The position numbers were made by a program, and so were the translations under genes. From Acidobacteriota bacterium (GTDB taxonomy: Bacteria; Acidobacteriota; Vicinamibacteria; Vicinamibacterales; JAKQTR01): a stretch of 64,000 bases of DNA. Position 1 is the stretch's first letter. Each line of letters begins with the position of its first letter. Below the pieces are notes generated by a model that ran no database searches, was not told where the DNA came from, and saw nothing but the letters and a program-made list of their open reading frames with translations. The DNA lies in NCBI GenBank assembly GCA_026393755.1, contig JAPKZO010000006.1:186001-250000 (forward strand), in the 5' to 3' direction. Below are positions 42,973 to 53,914 of the stretch, piece after piece.

Positions 42973-45474
42973 ATGCACCCGGCTACAGAAACCCCTGGAA
43001 TAGAGTCGCCTCGCGTCGTGCCCGCATCGGCCAAGGCTCCCGACATCGCATCCGCGTCGGTTCCCGACACGCTCGCGATGCTTCACGTGAATCCCGACGT
43101 TGGGCTCACGTCCGCCGAGGTGGACGTCCGCCGGAAGGCGCAGGGCTACAACGAAGTGGCCGAACAGCCACAGCACCCCGTCCTCATGTTCCTGCGGAAG
43201 TTCTGGGGCGTGTCGGCGTGGATGCTCGAGCTGATCATGGTGCTGTCGGCGGTGCTCGGGAAACTCTCCGATCTCGTGGTGGTGGGCGCGCTGCTGGTCG
43301 TCAACGCGGTGCTGAGTTTTATGCAGGAGCATCGGGCAGCAGGCGTGGTCGAGACGCTGCGGCGCCGGCTGCAGGTCAGTGCGCGGGTACGCCGCGAGGC
43401 GAGCTGGCAGGTCATTCCCGCCCGGGATCTGGTCCCGGGCGACATCGTCCGCGTGCGCGCAGGCGACATCATTCCAGCGGACGTGAAACTCCTCACTGGA
43501 TCGTTGAGCGTCGATCAGTCGGCGCTCACCGGCGAGTCAAAGGACGCCGACAAGGCGCCCGGCGACGTCGTCTCGTCAGGATCCGTCGTCCACCGGGGCG
43601 AAGGCAACGCCGTCGTGATGCTGACCGGGGCGAAGACCTTCTTTGGACGCACCACCGAACTGGTGCAGCAAGCGCGACCGAAACTCCACATCGAGGCGGT
43701 GGTGGCCAAAGTCGTCCGCTGGCTCTTCGTGATCGTCGGCGCGCTGTTGGGCGTCGTGATTGTCCTGTCGATCATCCGCGGTGTACCGCTCCTGGAGATG
43801 GTTCCGCTCATGCTCGTGCTCTTGATGAGCGCGGTACCGGTCGCTCTTCCCGTCATGTTCACGGTCAGCATGGCCGTCGGGGCGAAGGAACTGGCGAAGC
43901 GCGGCGTGCTGGTCACCCGCCTCAGCGCGGCGGAGGATGCCGCGACGATGGACGTGCTGTGCGTGGATAAGACGGGCACGATTACCATGAATCAACTGGC
44001 CGTCACCGGCGTGATCCCGCTGGCGCACGCGACAGACGCCGATGTGTTGTTCGCCGGCGCACTTGCGTCTCAAGAAGCCAACCACGATCCGATTGATCTG
44101 GCGTTCCTCGCCGCGGCACAGGAGAAGCACGTCTTCGACGGCAGGCCAGGCGCGACGCCCGTCTCCTTCGCGCCGTTTGATGCGAAGAACCGGCGGACCG
44201 AAGCCGTCGTCGAACAGAACGGACAGCGGCTTCGCGTGATGAAGGGCGCCGTTCGAACCGTCGCCGAGGCGTGCGGTCTGACGCCCCCGGAGATCGAGGC
44301 GTTGGAGGCGCGGGTCAGCGAATCGGCCCTGAAGGGATATCGGACACTGGCGGTCGCGCGAGGCCCTGACCAGGCGCCTTCGTCCAAACCGGTATTGCTC
44401 GGCTTGATGACGCTTTATGATCCGCCCCGGCCGGAGGCCAGACAGCTGATTGCCGAACTCCGGGACTTGGGCGTGTCGGTCAAGATGCTCACGGGCGACG
44501 CCCTGGCGGTCGCGAGCGAAATCGCAAGCGGCGTCGGGTTGCCCACGATCCGGCGGGTGGCGGACTTGAAGGCCGCGCCCCCGCAGGCCGGAAGCGGGGC
44601 GGGTGACGTGCTGGCGGGCGCCGACGGGTTCGCCGAAGTCTATCCGGAGGACAAGTACATCGTCGTCCAGCGCCTGCAGGCCGCAGGGCACGTGACCGGG
44701 ATGACGGGCGACGGCGTCAACGATGCTCCCGCGCTGCGTCAGGCCGAAGTGGGCATCGCCGTCAGCAGCGCGACCGACGTAGCCAAAGGGGCCGCAAGCG
44801 TCGTGCTGACCGAGGCGGGTCTCACGAATATCGTGGCACTGGTCGAGCAGGGGAGGACCATCTATCAGCGCATTCTGACGTGGATCATCAACAAGATCAG
44901 CCGGACGATCCTGAAGGCCGCCTTCGTGGCTATCGCATTTGTGCTGACCGGCAAGTTCGTGGTCTCCGCGTTTGCGATGTTGCTGCTGGTCTTCATGACG
45001 GACTTTGCGAAGATCGCCCTGGCTACCGACCACGTTCGACCCTCCCGGGAACCGGAGACGTGGAACATCGGGGGCTTCGTCATGGTGTCCGTGGTGCTGG
45101 GCGTCGTAATGGTCGCGGAGACCCTCGTCCTCCTGTGGGTGGGGTGGTCGCGCTTCGGTCTGGCGACCAACGACAATGCCCTCTACACCTTCAGCTTTCT
45201 GACGCTGCTCTACTTTGCGGTGTTCTCGATCGTGTCGGCGCGGGAGCGCCGCTGGTTCTGGGCGACGCTGCCGAGCAAGACGTTCCTGGCGGCGCTCGTC
45301 GCCGACGCGGTGGTGGGCACTGTCCTGACGTTCGTGGGTCTGCCGGGACTGATGCCACTGCCGGGGTGGCTGGTGCTCACGATATTCGCTTATGCGATGG
45401 TCTCGTGCCTGGTTGTGAACGACGTTCTCAAGGTCGCGATGATCCGCTGGCGCGTGCCGAAAGCGGCCGCGTAG
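42973..45474 (+). CDS. P-type ATPase of the plasma-membrane proton pump (P3A) type
   Basis: An 833-residue P-type ATPase. DKTGTIT near residue 336 is the phosphorylation site, TGES near 178 the actuator loop, MLTGDALAVA near 502 and TGDGVNDAPAL near 577 the P domain. SAVPVALPVMFTVS near 288 is the helix-4 motif characteristic of P3A proton pumps rather than Ca or heavy-metal pumps; no N-terminal metal-binding domain. GGAGGAG precedes the ATG. It would pump protons out using ATP. A degenerate fragment of the same gene family lies at 50460-50575. Confidence 0.9.
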   Translation: MHPATETPGIESPRVVPASAKAPDIASASVPDTLAMLHVNPDVGLTSAEVDVRRKAQGYNEVAEQPQHPVLMFLRKFWGVSAWMLELIMVLSAVLGKLSDLVVVGALLVVNAVLSFMQEHRAAGVVETLRRRLQVSARVRREASWQVIPARDLVPGDIVRVRAGDIIPADVKLLTGSLSVDQSALTGESKDADKAPGDVVSSGSVVHRGEGNAVVMLTGAKTFFGRTTELVQQARPKLHIEAVVAKVVRWLFVIVGALLGVVIVLSIIRGVPLLEMVPLMLVLLMSAVPVALPVMFTVSMAVGAKELAKRGVLVTRLSAAEDAATMDVLCVDKTGTITMNQLAVTGVIPLAHATDADVLFAGALASQEANHDPIDLAFLAAAQEKHVFDGRPGATPVSFAPFDAKNRRTEAVVEQNGQRLRVMKGAVRTVAEACGLTPPEIEALEARVSESALKGYRTLAVARGPDQAPSSKPVLLGLMTLYDPPRPEARQLIAELRDLGVSVKMLTGDALAVASEIASGVGLPTIRRVADLKAAPPQAGSGAGDVLAGADGFAEVYPEDKYIVVQRLQAAGHVTGMTGDGVNDAPALRQAEVGIAVSSATDVAKGAASVVLTEAGLTNIVALVEQGRTIYQRILTWIINKISRTILKAAFVAIAFVLTGKFVVSAFAMLLLVFMTDFAKIALATDHVRPSREPETWNIGGFVMVSVVLGVVMVAETLVLLWVGWSRFGLATNDNALYTFSFLTLLYFAVFSIVSARERRWFWATLPSKTFLAALVADAVVGTVLTFVGLPGLMPLPGWLVLTIFAYAMVSCLVVNDVLKVAMIRWRVPKAAA

Positions 45475-45481
45475 GAGCGAC

Positions 45482-46432
45482 TCACGCCACCATCAGGCCT
45501 CGGGCCAGCGCGGCGATGTGGCCGCCATCCGTGCCGCAGCATCCGCCCAGTACGCGCAGACCGAACTGCTTTCGCAGCGAGCACATCCCCGACGCGAACG
45601 CCTCCGGGGCCTCTCCCGCCAGTTCCTGAGAACCCTCCAGTTCCTCGGGGCTCCTGGAGGACGTGTTGGCCTGAAGGCCCAGGAGCCGGCCCGAGTCCAG
45701 CGCTCGCCGGCCGGCCGGCGCACCGAGGGCTGACTCCAGGACCGAACTGTGGACGCAATTCACCAGGTAGCCAAGGGGACGCGGAGCCACCTGGTCGTCG
45801 ATGCTCGCCAAGGCGTCATCAAGCGGCGTTTCGTCCAGCAGGCAGCCGGAGGGACGCACGATGAAGCTCACCAGGTATGGGCAACCGGTGGATGCAAGGG
45901 CGTCCGCGATGCCGAGTGCCTCGTGGATCTCGGGCATGGTCGAGGCCATGAGGTAGTCGGCCCCCGCGCCAGAGAGTGCCGCGGCCTGGACCGCGTGAAA
46001 CGCCCGGGCCGATTCCCTGCTGAGGGCCTCCTGAGGCTTGTAGGCATCGCCGCGGCAGCCCATGAGTCCGCCGATGTACACCTGTGCCCCGTAATCGCCA
46101 GCGGCACCCCGGATCTCCTGGAGGAACCGTACGGCGTCCCCGTTGAGATCGCGTCCCGCGAAGGCGGACGCGGCCAGTCGATCTGGGTTGGCGCGCCATG
46201 TGGGCGCAAGGCTGAGGAGGGGAAAATCATGCGCCCGCCCGATGTCGATGTAGTCCGTGTAGATCTCTCGCAGCAGGGCGCGGCCGGCCTCGCCATAAAT
46301 CAAGGGCGCGTTCGCGAGGAGAGGGTCAAACAGCGCCGGCGCGCCGCGTCTGACGCGCTCGACCACCGCGCCTTCCATGAGCACAGGGACGTCGGCCGCG
46401 AGGAGTTCGCCGATGGGACGCCGGTCGATCAC
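45482..46432 (-). CDS. Homocysteine S-methyltransferase-family protein
   Basis: A 316-residue TIM-barrel protein of the MHT1/MmuM family. LGGCCGTDGGHI near residue 298 holds two zinc-binding Cys and VNCVHS near residue 216 the third. The family moves a methyl group to homocysteine from S-methylmethionine or a similar donor. GTG start at 46432. Several neighbours are stress-related, but no pathway partner is evident. A deleted remnant of a sister gene lies at 63867-63956. Confidence 0.83.
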   Translation of the reverse strand: MIDRRPIGELLAADVPVLMEGAVVERVRRGAPALFDPLLANAPLIYGEAGRALLREIYTDYIDIGRAHDFPLLSLAPTWRANPDRLAASAFAGRDLNGDAVRFLQEIRGAAGDYGAQVYIGGLMGCRGDAYKPQEALSRESARAFHAVQAAALSGAGADYLMASTMPEIHEALGIADALASTGCPYLVSFIVRPSGCLLDETPLDDALASIDDQVAPRPLGYLVNCVHSSVLESALGAPAGRRALDSGRLLGLQANTSSRSPEELEGSQELAGEAPEAFASGMCSLRKQFGLRVLGGCCGTDGGHIAALARGLMVA

Positions 46433-46583
46433 GATGTCTCCAGTCTATCCTCGAACGCCGGGTGGCCCGCAACGCGTTTCGCGGTACAATCGCCCTCGCT
46501 GTGGCGAAATCAGGACGCTCGGATGCCCCCGGTCTGACCCATGTCCGGTCGGTCCGTGCGATCCTCAGTGAGCAGGGTTACCC

Positions 46584-47261
46584 ATGCGCGCCTTGATCGT
46601 CGAAGACGATGCGACGATCGCCGACTTCGTGGCTCGGGGTCTGCGCGAGGCCGGCTTCGCGGTGGACGTGGCCGCCGATGGCGAGGCCGCGCTCGATCGC
46701 ATGCGGCAGCGGACCTACGACGTCGCGGTCGTCGACCTGATGCTCCCCAAACGCCACGGCCTGTCGGTGATCGACCAGATGCGCCGGCACGCCATCGACA
46801 CGCCGGTCCTCATCCTGAGCGCCCGCCGCTCGGTCGACGACCGCGTGAAGGGGCTGCAGGCGGGGGGCGACGACTATCTGACCAAACCGTTCGCGTTTGC
46901 CGAACTGCTGGCGCGGGTGCAGGCCCTGGTCCGGCGTGCCACCCGCGCGCCGGATCCGACGACGTTGACCGTCGATGACCTGGTGCTCGATCTCCTGTCG
47001 CGGCGCGCCGCGCGTGGAGGAACGCCGATCGACCTCCATCCGCGTGAATTCTCCCTGCTCGACTATTTGATGCGAAACGCGGGGCGCGTCGTATCGAAGA
47101 CGATGATTCTGTCGCACGTCTGGGAATACAATTTCGATCCCCAAACCAACATTGTCGACGTGTTGGTGAGCCGTTTGCGGGAGAAGATTGACCGTCCGTT
47201 CGGGAAGAGGCTGCTGCATACCGTGCGCGGCGTGGGATACGTGCTCAGGGCCGAGCCGTGA
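46584..47261 (+). CDS. OmpR-family response regulator
   Basis: A 225-residue regulator: receiver domain with phospho-acceptor Asp in VVDLMLPKRHG (near residue 52), Thr/Ser site ILSAR and Lys in YLTKPF, then a winged-helix DNA-binding domain. It overlaps the sensor kinase by four bases (GTGA). The downstream HtrA gene and the TTACA dyad before it suggest envelope-stress control. Confidence 0.92.
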   Translation: MRALIVEDDATIADFVARGLREAGFAVDVAADGEAALDRMRQRTYDVAVVDLMLPKRHGLSVIDQMRRHAIDTPVLILSARRSVDDRVKGLQAGGDDYLTKPFAFAELLARVQALVRRATRAPDPTTLTVDDLVLDLLSRRAARGGTPIDLHPREFSLLDYLMRNAGRVVSKTMILSHVWEYNFDPQTNIVDVLVSRLREKIDRPFGKRLLHTVRGVGYVLRAEP

Positions 47262-48685
47262 CGACCGAGACGATCGTGGCGAGTCGCCCCCATCTGCCGG
47301 CGTTCGGCCTGCGTCTGGCCCTCTGGTACGCGACGCTGTTTGTCGGCGGATCGGTGGTCATCGTGTTCATGACCTACTGGCTGACCGCCGCGTCGCTGGC
47401 GCAGCGCGATCGCGAAATCCTCGGCTCCAAGCTGGGAGAATATGCGGCGGTGTATCAGCGGGGAGGGCTTCAAGCGCTCACCGACACCGTGCAGGCTGAA
47501 CAGCGCACGGCACCCGAGCGTTTGTTCGTCCGCGTCGTCGACCGGGGGGCAGAGGCGATCGTCTTGAGCCAACCCGAAGGCTGGGATCTCCAGCGGTTGG
47601 AGACGGCCTCGCTCGGCCTCGCGGACGGGACGTTGGTGCAGGTGGGGAAGAGCACCGACGCGCGCGAGGTTCTGCTCGCCCGGTTTCGCGCGGCGCTCGG
47701 CCTCGTCACGCGGACGGTGGTCGTCTTGGCGCTCACCGGCGGTTTCATCATGACGCGTTCCGCGATCCGGCCGATCCGGCGGCTCACGCGCGCGGTGTCC
47801 CGGATCATCAGTACGGGCCGCACCGATGAGCGTGTCCCGCTGTCGGGCGACGGGCACGGCGACGCGATCGACGAACTGACGCGGCTGTTCAACGCCATGC
47901 TCGACAAGATCGAAGGGCTCGTGGCCGCGATGCGCGGATCGCTCGACAACGTGTCGCACGACGTGCGGACCCCGCTGACGCGTCTGCGCGGCACGGCCGA
48001 AATGGCGCTGGTCTCGGCGCCCGATCTCGATCGCTATCGCGAAGCGCTGGCCGATTGCGTGGAGGAGTCGGATCGTGTGCTGGTGATGCTCAACACGTAC
48101 ATGGACATTTCCGAGGCCGAGAGCGGCGCCATGCGCCTGCGCCGCGAGCCCGTTCACCTTGGCGCCGTCGTCGACAGGGCTGTGGATTTGTACCGGTACG
48201 TGGCGGACGCGAAGGGGATTGTCCTGACGGCGCACACGCCCGACGACGTGGTGGTCGAGGCAGATGCCACCAGACTCGAGCAGGTCGCCGCCAACCTGAT
48301 CGACAACGCGCTGAAGTACACGCCGGCTGGCGGGCGCGTGGACGTCGAGGTGCTGGCCGGCGGTGATCGCGCGCGGCTCCGGGTCCGGGATACCGGCCTC
48401 GGCATCCCGCCTGACGAGTTGCCGCGCATCTGGGACCGGCTGTTCCGCGGCGATACCAGCCGTACCGAGCGGGGGCTCGGCCTCGGGCTCAGCCTCGTCA
48501 AAGCCGTCGTCGAAGCACACGGCGGCACGGTAGACGTCGAGAGCGAGCCGGGCAGAGGGTCCGCGTTTTCTGTATTCCTGCCTGTTCAGAGGTCCGCCTC
48601 AGTAGTCCCGCCAACCGCCTTCGCCAAGGCTACGGCGGTCCGCCAGAGCTTCAGCGGCGGCGGAAGCCAGACGCCGCGCCTGTAG
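47258..48685 (+). CDS. Sensor histidine kinase
   Basis: A 475-residue kinase: two membrane helices (about 20-45 and 155-172) around a periplasmic sensor of about 110 residues, a HAMP domain, the H-box VSHDVRTPLTRLRG near residue 233, and ATPase motifs NLIDNALKYTP, DTGLGIPPDE and GLGLGLSLV. The last 30 residues (VVPPTAFAKATAVRQS...) are low in complexity and look like read-through of an intergenic repeat. GTG start overlapping the regulator. Confidence 0.92.
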   Translation: MTTETIVASRPHLPAFGLRLALWYATLFVGGSVVIVFMTYWLTAASLAQRDREILGSKLGEYAAVYQRGGLQALTDTVQAEQRTAPERLFVRVVDRGAEAIVLSQPEGWDLQRLETASLGLADGTLVQVGKSTDAREVLLARFRAALGLVTRTVVVLALTGGFIMTRSAIRPIRRLTRAVSRIISTGRTDERVPLSGDGHGDAIDELTRLFNAMLDKIEGLVAAMRGSLDNVSHDVRTPLTRLRGTAEMALVSAPDLDRYREALADCVEESDRVLVMLNTYMDISEAESGAMRLRREPVHLGAVVDRAVDLYRYVADAKGIVLTAHTPDDVVVEADATRLEQVAANLIDNALKYTPAGGRVDVEVLAGGDRARLRVRDTGLGIPPDELPRIWDRLFRGDTSRTERGLGLGLSLVKAVVEAHGGTVDVESEPGRGSAFSVFLPVQRSASVVPPTAFAKATAVRQSFSGGGSQTPRL

Positions 48686-48712
48686 GCCCTCAGCCCGCCT
48701 CCTGCCGGTTTC

Positions 48713-48726
48713 TTACACAGATGTAA
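48713..48726. promoter_or_regulatory. TTACA-CAGA-TGTAA dyad before the HtrA gene
   Basis: Five-base arms with a four-base spacer in the gap between the two-component genes and HtrA. Candidate response-regulator site. Confidence 0.35.
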
Positions 48727-48831
48727 TGCTCACGTCACGTCCTCGACAGGGGAGATGGCGTCTATATGGATAGAGCGGAGCCACCGATCCGCGATTGGAA
48801 CGACTCGACATTTCAGAAAGGGAACACGGCC

Positions 48832-50352
48832 ATGAACTCAGTCTCCAGCTTCACCCGGCGCGCAGAGCGAGCCGGACTCGCCCTCGTGGCAGCTGCCGCA
48901 CTGGTGGCGGGCGGGGCGTGGTACGGCGCTTCGGTCCACGCGCAAGCCGCCTCATCGAAAACCACTGCGGCATCGACCATCACCCATTCGATCCCTGGAT
49001 CCCGCGACTCCTACGCCGATATCGTCAACGTCGTCGCACCCGCGGTCGTCACGATTCGTGTCGAGAGCAAGGCGAAGATATCGCCGACCCAGTTCAGCGA
49101 TGGCGACGAACTGTTTCGCCGTTTCTTCGGCGATCCATTCGAGCAGGGACAGCGCCAGCAGACGCCGCCGCAGATGCGGCCAGTGCCCAGGCAGCGCGGC
49201 CTTGGTTCGGGCGTGGTCATCAGGCGTGACGGCTACATCCTGACGAACAATCACGTGATCGACGGAGCCGACAGCATCAGCGTCGAATTCACGGACGGCC
49301 GCACGCTGTCGGCCACGCTGGTGGGCTCGGATAAGGCGAGCGACGTGGCACTGCTCAAGGTGAAAGCCGACGCGCTTCCGGCCCTCACGCTGGGCAACTC
49401 GGACGCCGTCCACGTGGGCGACGTCGTCCTGGCGATCGGCAACCCGCTCGGCGTGGGCCAGACCGTGACGATGGGCATCATCAGCGCGAAGGGCCGGGCT
49501 ACAGGCACTGGCGACGGCAGTTACGAAGACTTTCTGCAGACCGACGCGCCCATCAACCATGGCAATTCTGGCGGGGCGCTCGTCAACACGAAGGGCGAGC
49601 TGGTCGGGATCAATTCGCAGATTCTCTCGAATACCGGCGAGAACATCGGGATCGGCTTTGCCATTCCGGCGAACATGGCGCGCCACGTCACCGACCAGCT
49701 CCTGAAGGACGGGAAGGTCCATCGTTCGCAGCTGGGCGTGACCATTCAACCCGTGACCTCGGACATGGCCGCGAACCTCGGTCTGAAGGAGGTCGGCGGC
49801 GTGATCATCGGCACGGTCGACCCCGGCAGCGCGGCGGATCGAGCCGGCCTCAAGCAGGGTGATGTCATCGAGGCGTTCAACGGCCAGACCGTCAAAGACC
49901 TGAACGCTCTGCGGAACCGCGTGGCCGACACCCCGCCCGGATCGAAGACGACGGTGACCATCGTCCGTGACGGCGCGACGCGCGACGTGCCGGTGACACT
50001 CAGCGAAGCGGTGGCGAGCAAGACCTCCGAGAAGGGCGAGAGCGACTCGACAACGACCGAGGATCGATCGGCGCTCGGCATCTCGGTGGCGCCCCTCACC
50101 CCGGAGCTTGCCGACCGATTCAACCTGCCGAACGGCGCGAAGGGCGTTGTCGTGCAGGACGTGAATCCCGACGGCCGCGCCGCCGGCGCGGGCCTTCAGG
50201 CGGGCGACGTTATTCAGCAGGTCAATCGGCGGCCGGTCCAGACGGTCGAGGAGCTGCGGACGGCGGTTCGCAGCAACGCCGACAAACCGACGCTGCTGCT
50301 GATCAGCCGTGACGGACGGAACCTGTTTGTGACCGTCCGACCGAACGCCTGA
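48832..50352 (+). CDS. degP: HtrA/DegP-family periplasmic serine protease with two PDZ domains
   Basis: A 506-residue Do-family protease. Signal or anchor at residues about 15-40, then the trypsin-like domain with catalytic His in TNNHVID, Asp in ASDVALLKV and Ser in NHGNSGGAL, then two PDZ domains (about 295-385 and 410-500). AAAGGGAA precedes the ATG at 48832; an in-frame ATG at 48766 is less likely. It degrades misfolded envelope proteins. It follows a two-component system likely to control it. Confidence 0.92.
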   Translation: MNSVSSFTRRAERAGLALVAAAALVAGGAWYGASVHAQAASSKTTAASTITHSIPGSRDSYADIVNVVAPAVVTIRVESKAKISPTQFSDGDELFRRFFGDPFEQGQRQQTPPQMRPVPRQRGLGSGVVIRRDGYILTNNHVIDGADSISVEFTDGRTLSATLVGSDKASDVALLKVKADALPALTLGNSDAVHVGDVVLAIGNPLGVGQTVTMGIISAKGRATGTGDGSYEDFLQTDAPINHGNSGGALVNTKGELVGINSQILSNTGENIGIGFAIPANMARHVTDQLLKDGKVHRSQLGVTIQPVTSDMAANLGLKEVGGVIIGTVDPGSAADRAGLKQGDVIEAFNGQTVKDLNALRNRVADTPPGSKTTVTIVRDGATRDVPVTLSEAVASKTSEKGESDSTTTEDRSALGISVAPLTPELADRFNLPNGAKGVVVQDVNPDGRAAGAGLQAGDVIQQVNRRPVQTVEELRTAVRSNADKPTLLLISRDGRNLFVTVRPNA

Positions 50353-50459
50353 CTGCGATAACTACCGGACGACCTCATGTTCCATAAGACCGTCGGTCGG
50401 ACGCACGCTCCGATCGACGGTCGCTGAACGACCGCTCCACATCGACGATGCGCAGACGG

Positions 50460-50575
50460 GACCCCGATGTTCACGGACGGCATGGTCGTCGGGGCCAATG
50501 AACTGGCAAAGCACGGCGTACTGCCCGCCCGCCGCGGCGCCGCTGAGGAATCGGCGACGATCGACGTGTTGGCGT
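50460..50575 (+). pseudogene. Fragment of a P3A-type P-type ATPase gene
   Basis: About 38 codons (MFTDGMVVGANELAKHGVL... ESATIDVL) match the helix-4-to-phosphorylation-site region of the intact pump at 42973 (MFTVSMAVGAKELAKRGVL... AATMDVL), with the reading then lost before DKTGT. DNA similarity is also plain. It sits just upstream of the enolase promoter and riboswitch. Confidence 0.82.
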
Positions 50576-50593
50576 GGAGACAACCTGGCTTGG

Positions 50594-50622
50594 TTGAAGC
50601 CGGAAGAAGCCAGTGCTATGCT
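50594..50622 (+). promoter_or_regulatory. Promoter of the fluoride-responsive enolase operon
   Basis: TTGAAG (50594-50599), 17 bases, TATGCT (50617-50622). The predicted start near 50630 is right at the 5' edge of the riboswitch aptamer, as expected. Confidence 0.65.
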
Positions 50623-50631
50623 GGCCGCGTT

Positions 50632-52119
<1,488 letters not shown>

Positions 52120-52176
52120 GCGACCATCGACGGGAGTGCGCCGCGAGCGTCCGGCGTGCGACATGGGGAGATCGAG

Positions 52177-53382
52177 ATGACAGATGTCTGGGCTCGCGCG
52201 GCGTTGTGGCTCGGGTTGGCGCTGGTCGCCACGCTGCTCTCGATCCGGCTCCGAGTGGCAACCGCCCTCTCGGAGATCGTTGTCGGCACCGTGGCGCAGC
52301 TCCTCATTGGGGCGTTCATCGGCAAGGCGCTGCTCGGAACCTCTGAGGCCTGGATCACCTTCTTGTCGGGCACGGGCGCCATCCTGCTCACATTCCTGGC
52401 TGGCGCCGAACTCGATCCCACGATCTTCCGCGCCAAGTGGAAAGAGTCGCTCGGCATTGGCTTCGTGAGTTTCTTCGCGCCGTTCCTGGGATGTGCGGCG
52501 TTCGCGGCCTGGGTGTTGCACTGGACGCCGCAAGCCAGTTGGCTGGCTGGCGTGGCGCTATCGACGACGTCGGTGGCCGTAGTTTATGCGGTGATGCTCG
52601 AACTGGGTCTCAACAGCACCGACTTTGGCAAGGCATTGCTCGCGGCGTGCTTCGTCACCGATCTGGGCACGGTGCTGGCACTGGGGCTCATCTTCGCGCC
52701 GTTCTCGCTGCGAACGGTCGCCTTCGTGGGCGTGGGCGCCGTGGCCGTCGTGGTCCTTCCCTGGCTGACACCACGGTTCTTCCGGGTCTTCGGCGGCCGG
52801 CCATCCGAACTCGAAGCGAAGTTCCTGCTCCTCGTGCTGTTCGGCCTGGGCGCCCTCGCCACCTGGGCGGATAGTGAAGCCGTCTTGCCCGCTTATCTGG
52901 TTGGCATGGTGCTGGCCGGAACCGTCGGCAAAGATCACGCGCTCATCCGGCGCCTCCGGACCGTGACGTTCGGCCTGCTTACGCCGTTCTACTTTATTCG
53001 TGCTGGCTCGTTTGTATCGGTGCCCGCACTCCTGGCGGCGCCCACCGGCGTGCTCGGCTTGCTCGCGGCGAAACTGGCGACCAAGACCGTCGGCGTGTGG
53101 CCGATGGCCCGCCTGTTCCGCTATCCGCGCACGGAAGCCGCCTACACGACGTTGCTGATGTCAACCGGGCTGACCTTCGGCAGCATCTCGGCCCTCTTCG
53201 GCCTCACCCACGGCATCATCACCCAGACGCAGTACTCGATCCTCATCGCAACGGTCATCCTGAGCGCGGTCGTCCCAACGCTGGTTGCCAATGCCTTCTT
53301 TCTTCCGCGATACTTGCTTCCGCCGCCTGCGCCGTCGCGGCCAGAATCGGCCGACGTCGCGCTGGGAGGAGGAGAATCATGA
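52177..53382 (+). CDS. CPA2-type cation:proton antiporter (KefB/NapA-like)
   Basis: A 401-residue membrane protein with 11-12 helices. FLAGAELDP and the TSVAVVYAV and FVTDLGTVLAL stretches fit the CPA2 exchange site (Thr/Ser and Asp in crossed helices). No cytoplasmic NAD-binding domain. ATG at 52177 with GGAGA upstream. Antiporters of this kind are known partners of fluoride riboswitches; it may exchange fluoride, sodium or potassium for protons. Overlaps the UspA gene by four bases. Confidence 0.86.
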   Translation: MTDVWARAALWLGLALVATLLSIRLRVATALSEIVVGTVAQLLIGAFIGKALLGTSEAWITFLSGTGAILLTFLAGAELDPTIFRAKWKESLGIGFVSFFAPFLGCAAFAAWVLHWTPQASWLAGVALSTTSVAVVYAVMLELGLNSTDFGKALLAACFVTDLGTVLALGLIFAPFSLRTVAFVGVGAVAVVVLPWLTPRFFRVFGGRPSELEAKFLLLVLFGLGALATWADSEAVLPAYLVGMVLAGTVGKDHALIRRLRTVTFGLLTPFYFIRAGSFVSVPALLAAPTGVLGLLAAKLATKTVGVWPMARLFRYPRTEAAYTTLLMSTGLTFGSISALFGLTHGIITQTQYSILIATVILSAVVPTLVANAFFLPRYLLPPPAPSRPESADVALGGGES

Positions 53383-53840
53383 CGCAGCAGACGGACAGTG
53401 TCAGCCGCGCGGGCATGATCCCGAAGCGAATCCTGGTGGGCTTCGACGGGTCGCCCTTTGCCGAACAGGCCTTTGAGATGGCGCTGAGCTTGGCGGCACT
53501 CGCTGGCGCCCGGCTGGGCGTCGTCTCGGTGGCCACCCTTCCTGAACCACCCGGGGAGGTTGAGACCCAGGCGACCCTGGAATCAGCCGCCGAGCACTAC
53601 GAAGCGGCCTACGAGAATCTGCGCCGGCGTGCTGAGGACCGTGGCCTCACTCTGGAGACGCGCATCCTCGTCGGACATCCCGCCGAGCAGATCATCCGGC
53701 TCGCGGCCAGCACGCAGGTGGATCTGATTGTCGTTGGCCATCGCGGCCGGTCCCGTATCAGTGAATGGATATCCGGTTCCGTGTCGAAGCGGGTCGTCGG
53801 CCACGCGCCGTGCTCCGTCCTGGTGGTTAGGAGTCGTTAG
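53379..53840 (+). CDS. Universal stress protein UspA
   Basis: A 153-residue UspA-fold protein. GFDGSPFAEQAFEMAL near the start and the ATP-binding-type GHRGRSRISEWISGSVSKRVVGHAPCSVLVV at the end are typical. GGAGGAGG lies just before the ATG, which overlaps the antiporter stop. UspA proteins occur in other fluoride-riboswitch operons. Confidence 0.92.
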   Translation: MTQQTDSVSRAGMIPKRILVGFDGSPFAEQAFEMALSLAALAGARLGVVSVATLPEPPGEVETQATLESAAEHYEAAYENLRRRAEDRGLTLETRILVGHPAEQIIRLAASTQVDLIVVGHRGRSRISEWISGSVSKRVVGHAPCSVLVVRSR

Positions 53841-53914
53841 CCTGGTCCTCGGCCTCCTCGCCGTGCGGGCGGGCCTGGTGGTGGCGAAGTCGTGGATGGT
53901 CGGATGAGAGAACC

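Noticed and set aside
42973-45474. Heavy-metal (CopA/ZntA-type) or calcium assignment for the P-type ATPase
   Set aside because: There is no CPx motif or metal-binding domain; the helix-4 stretch SAVPVALPVMF fits P3A proton pumps.
48590-48685. Functional C-terminal tail of the sensor kinase
   Set aside because: The last 30 residues are low in complexity and look like translated intergenic repeat; no domain seen.
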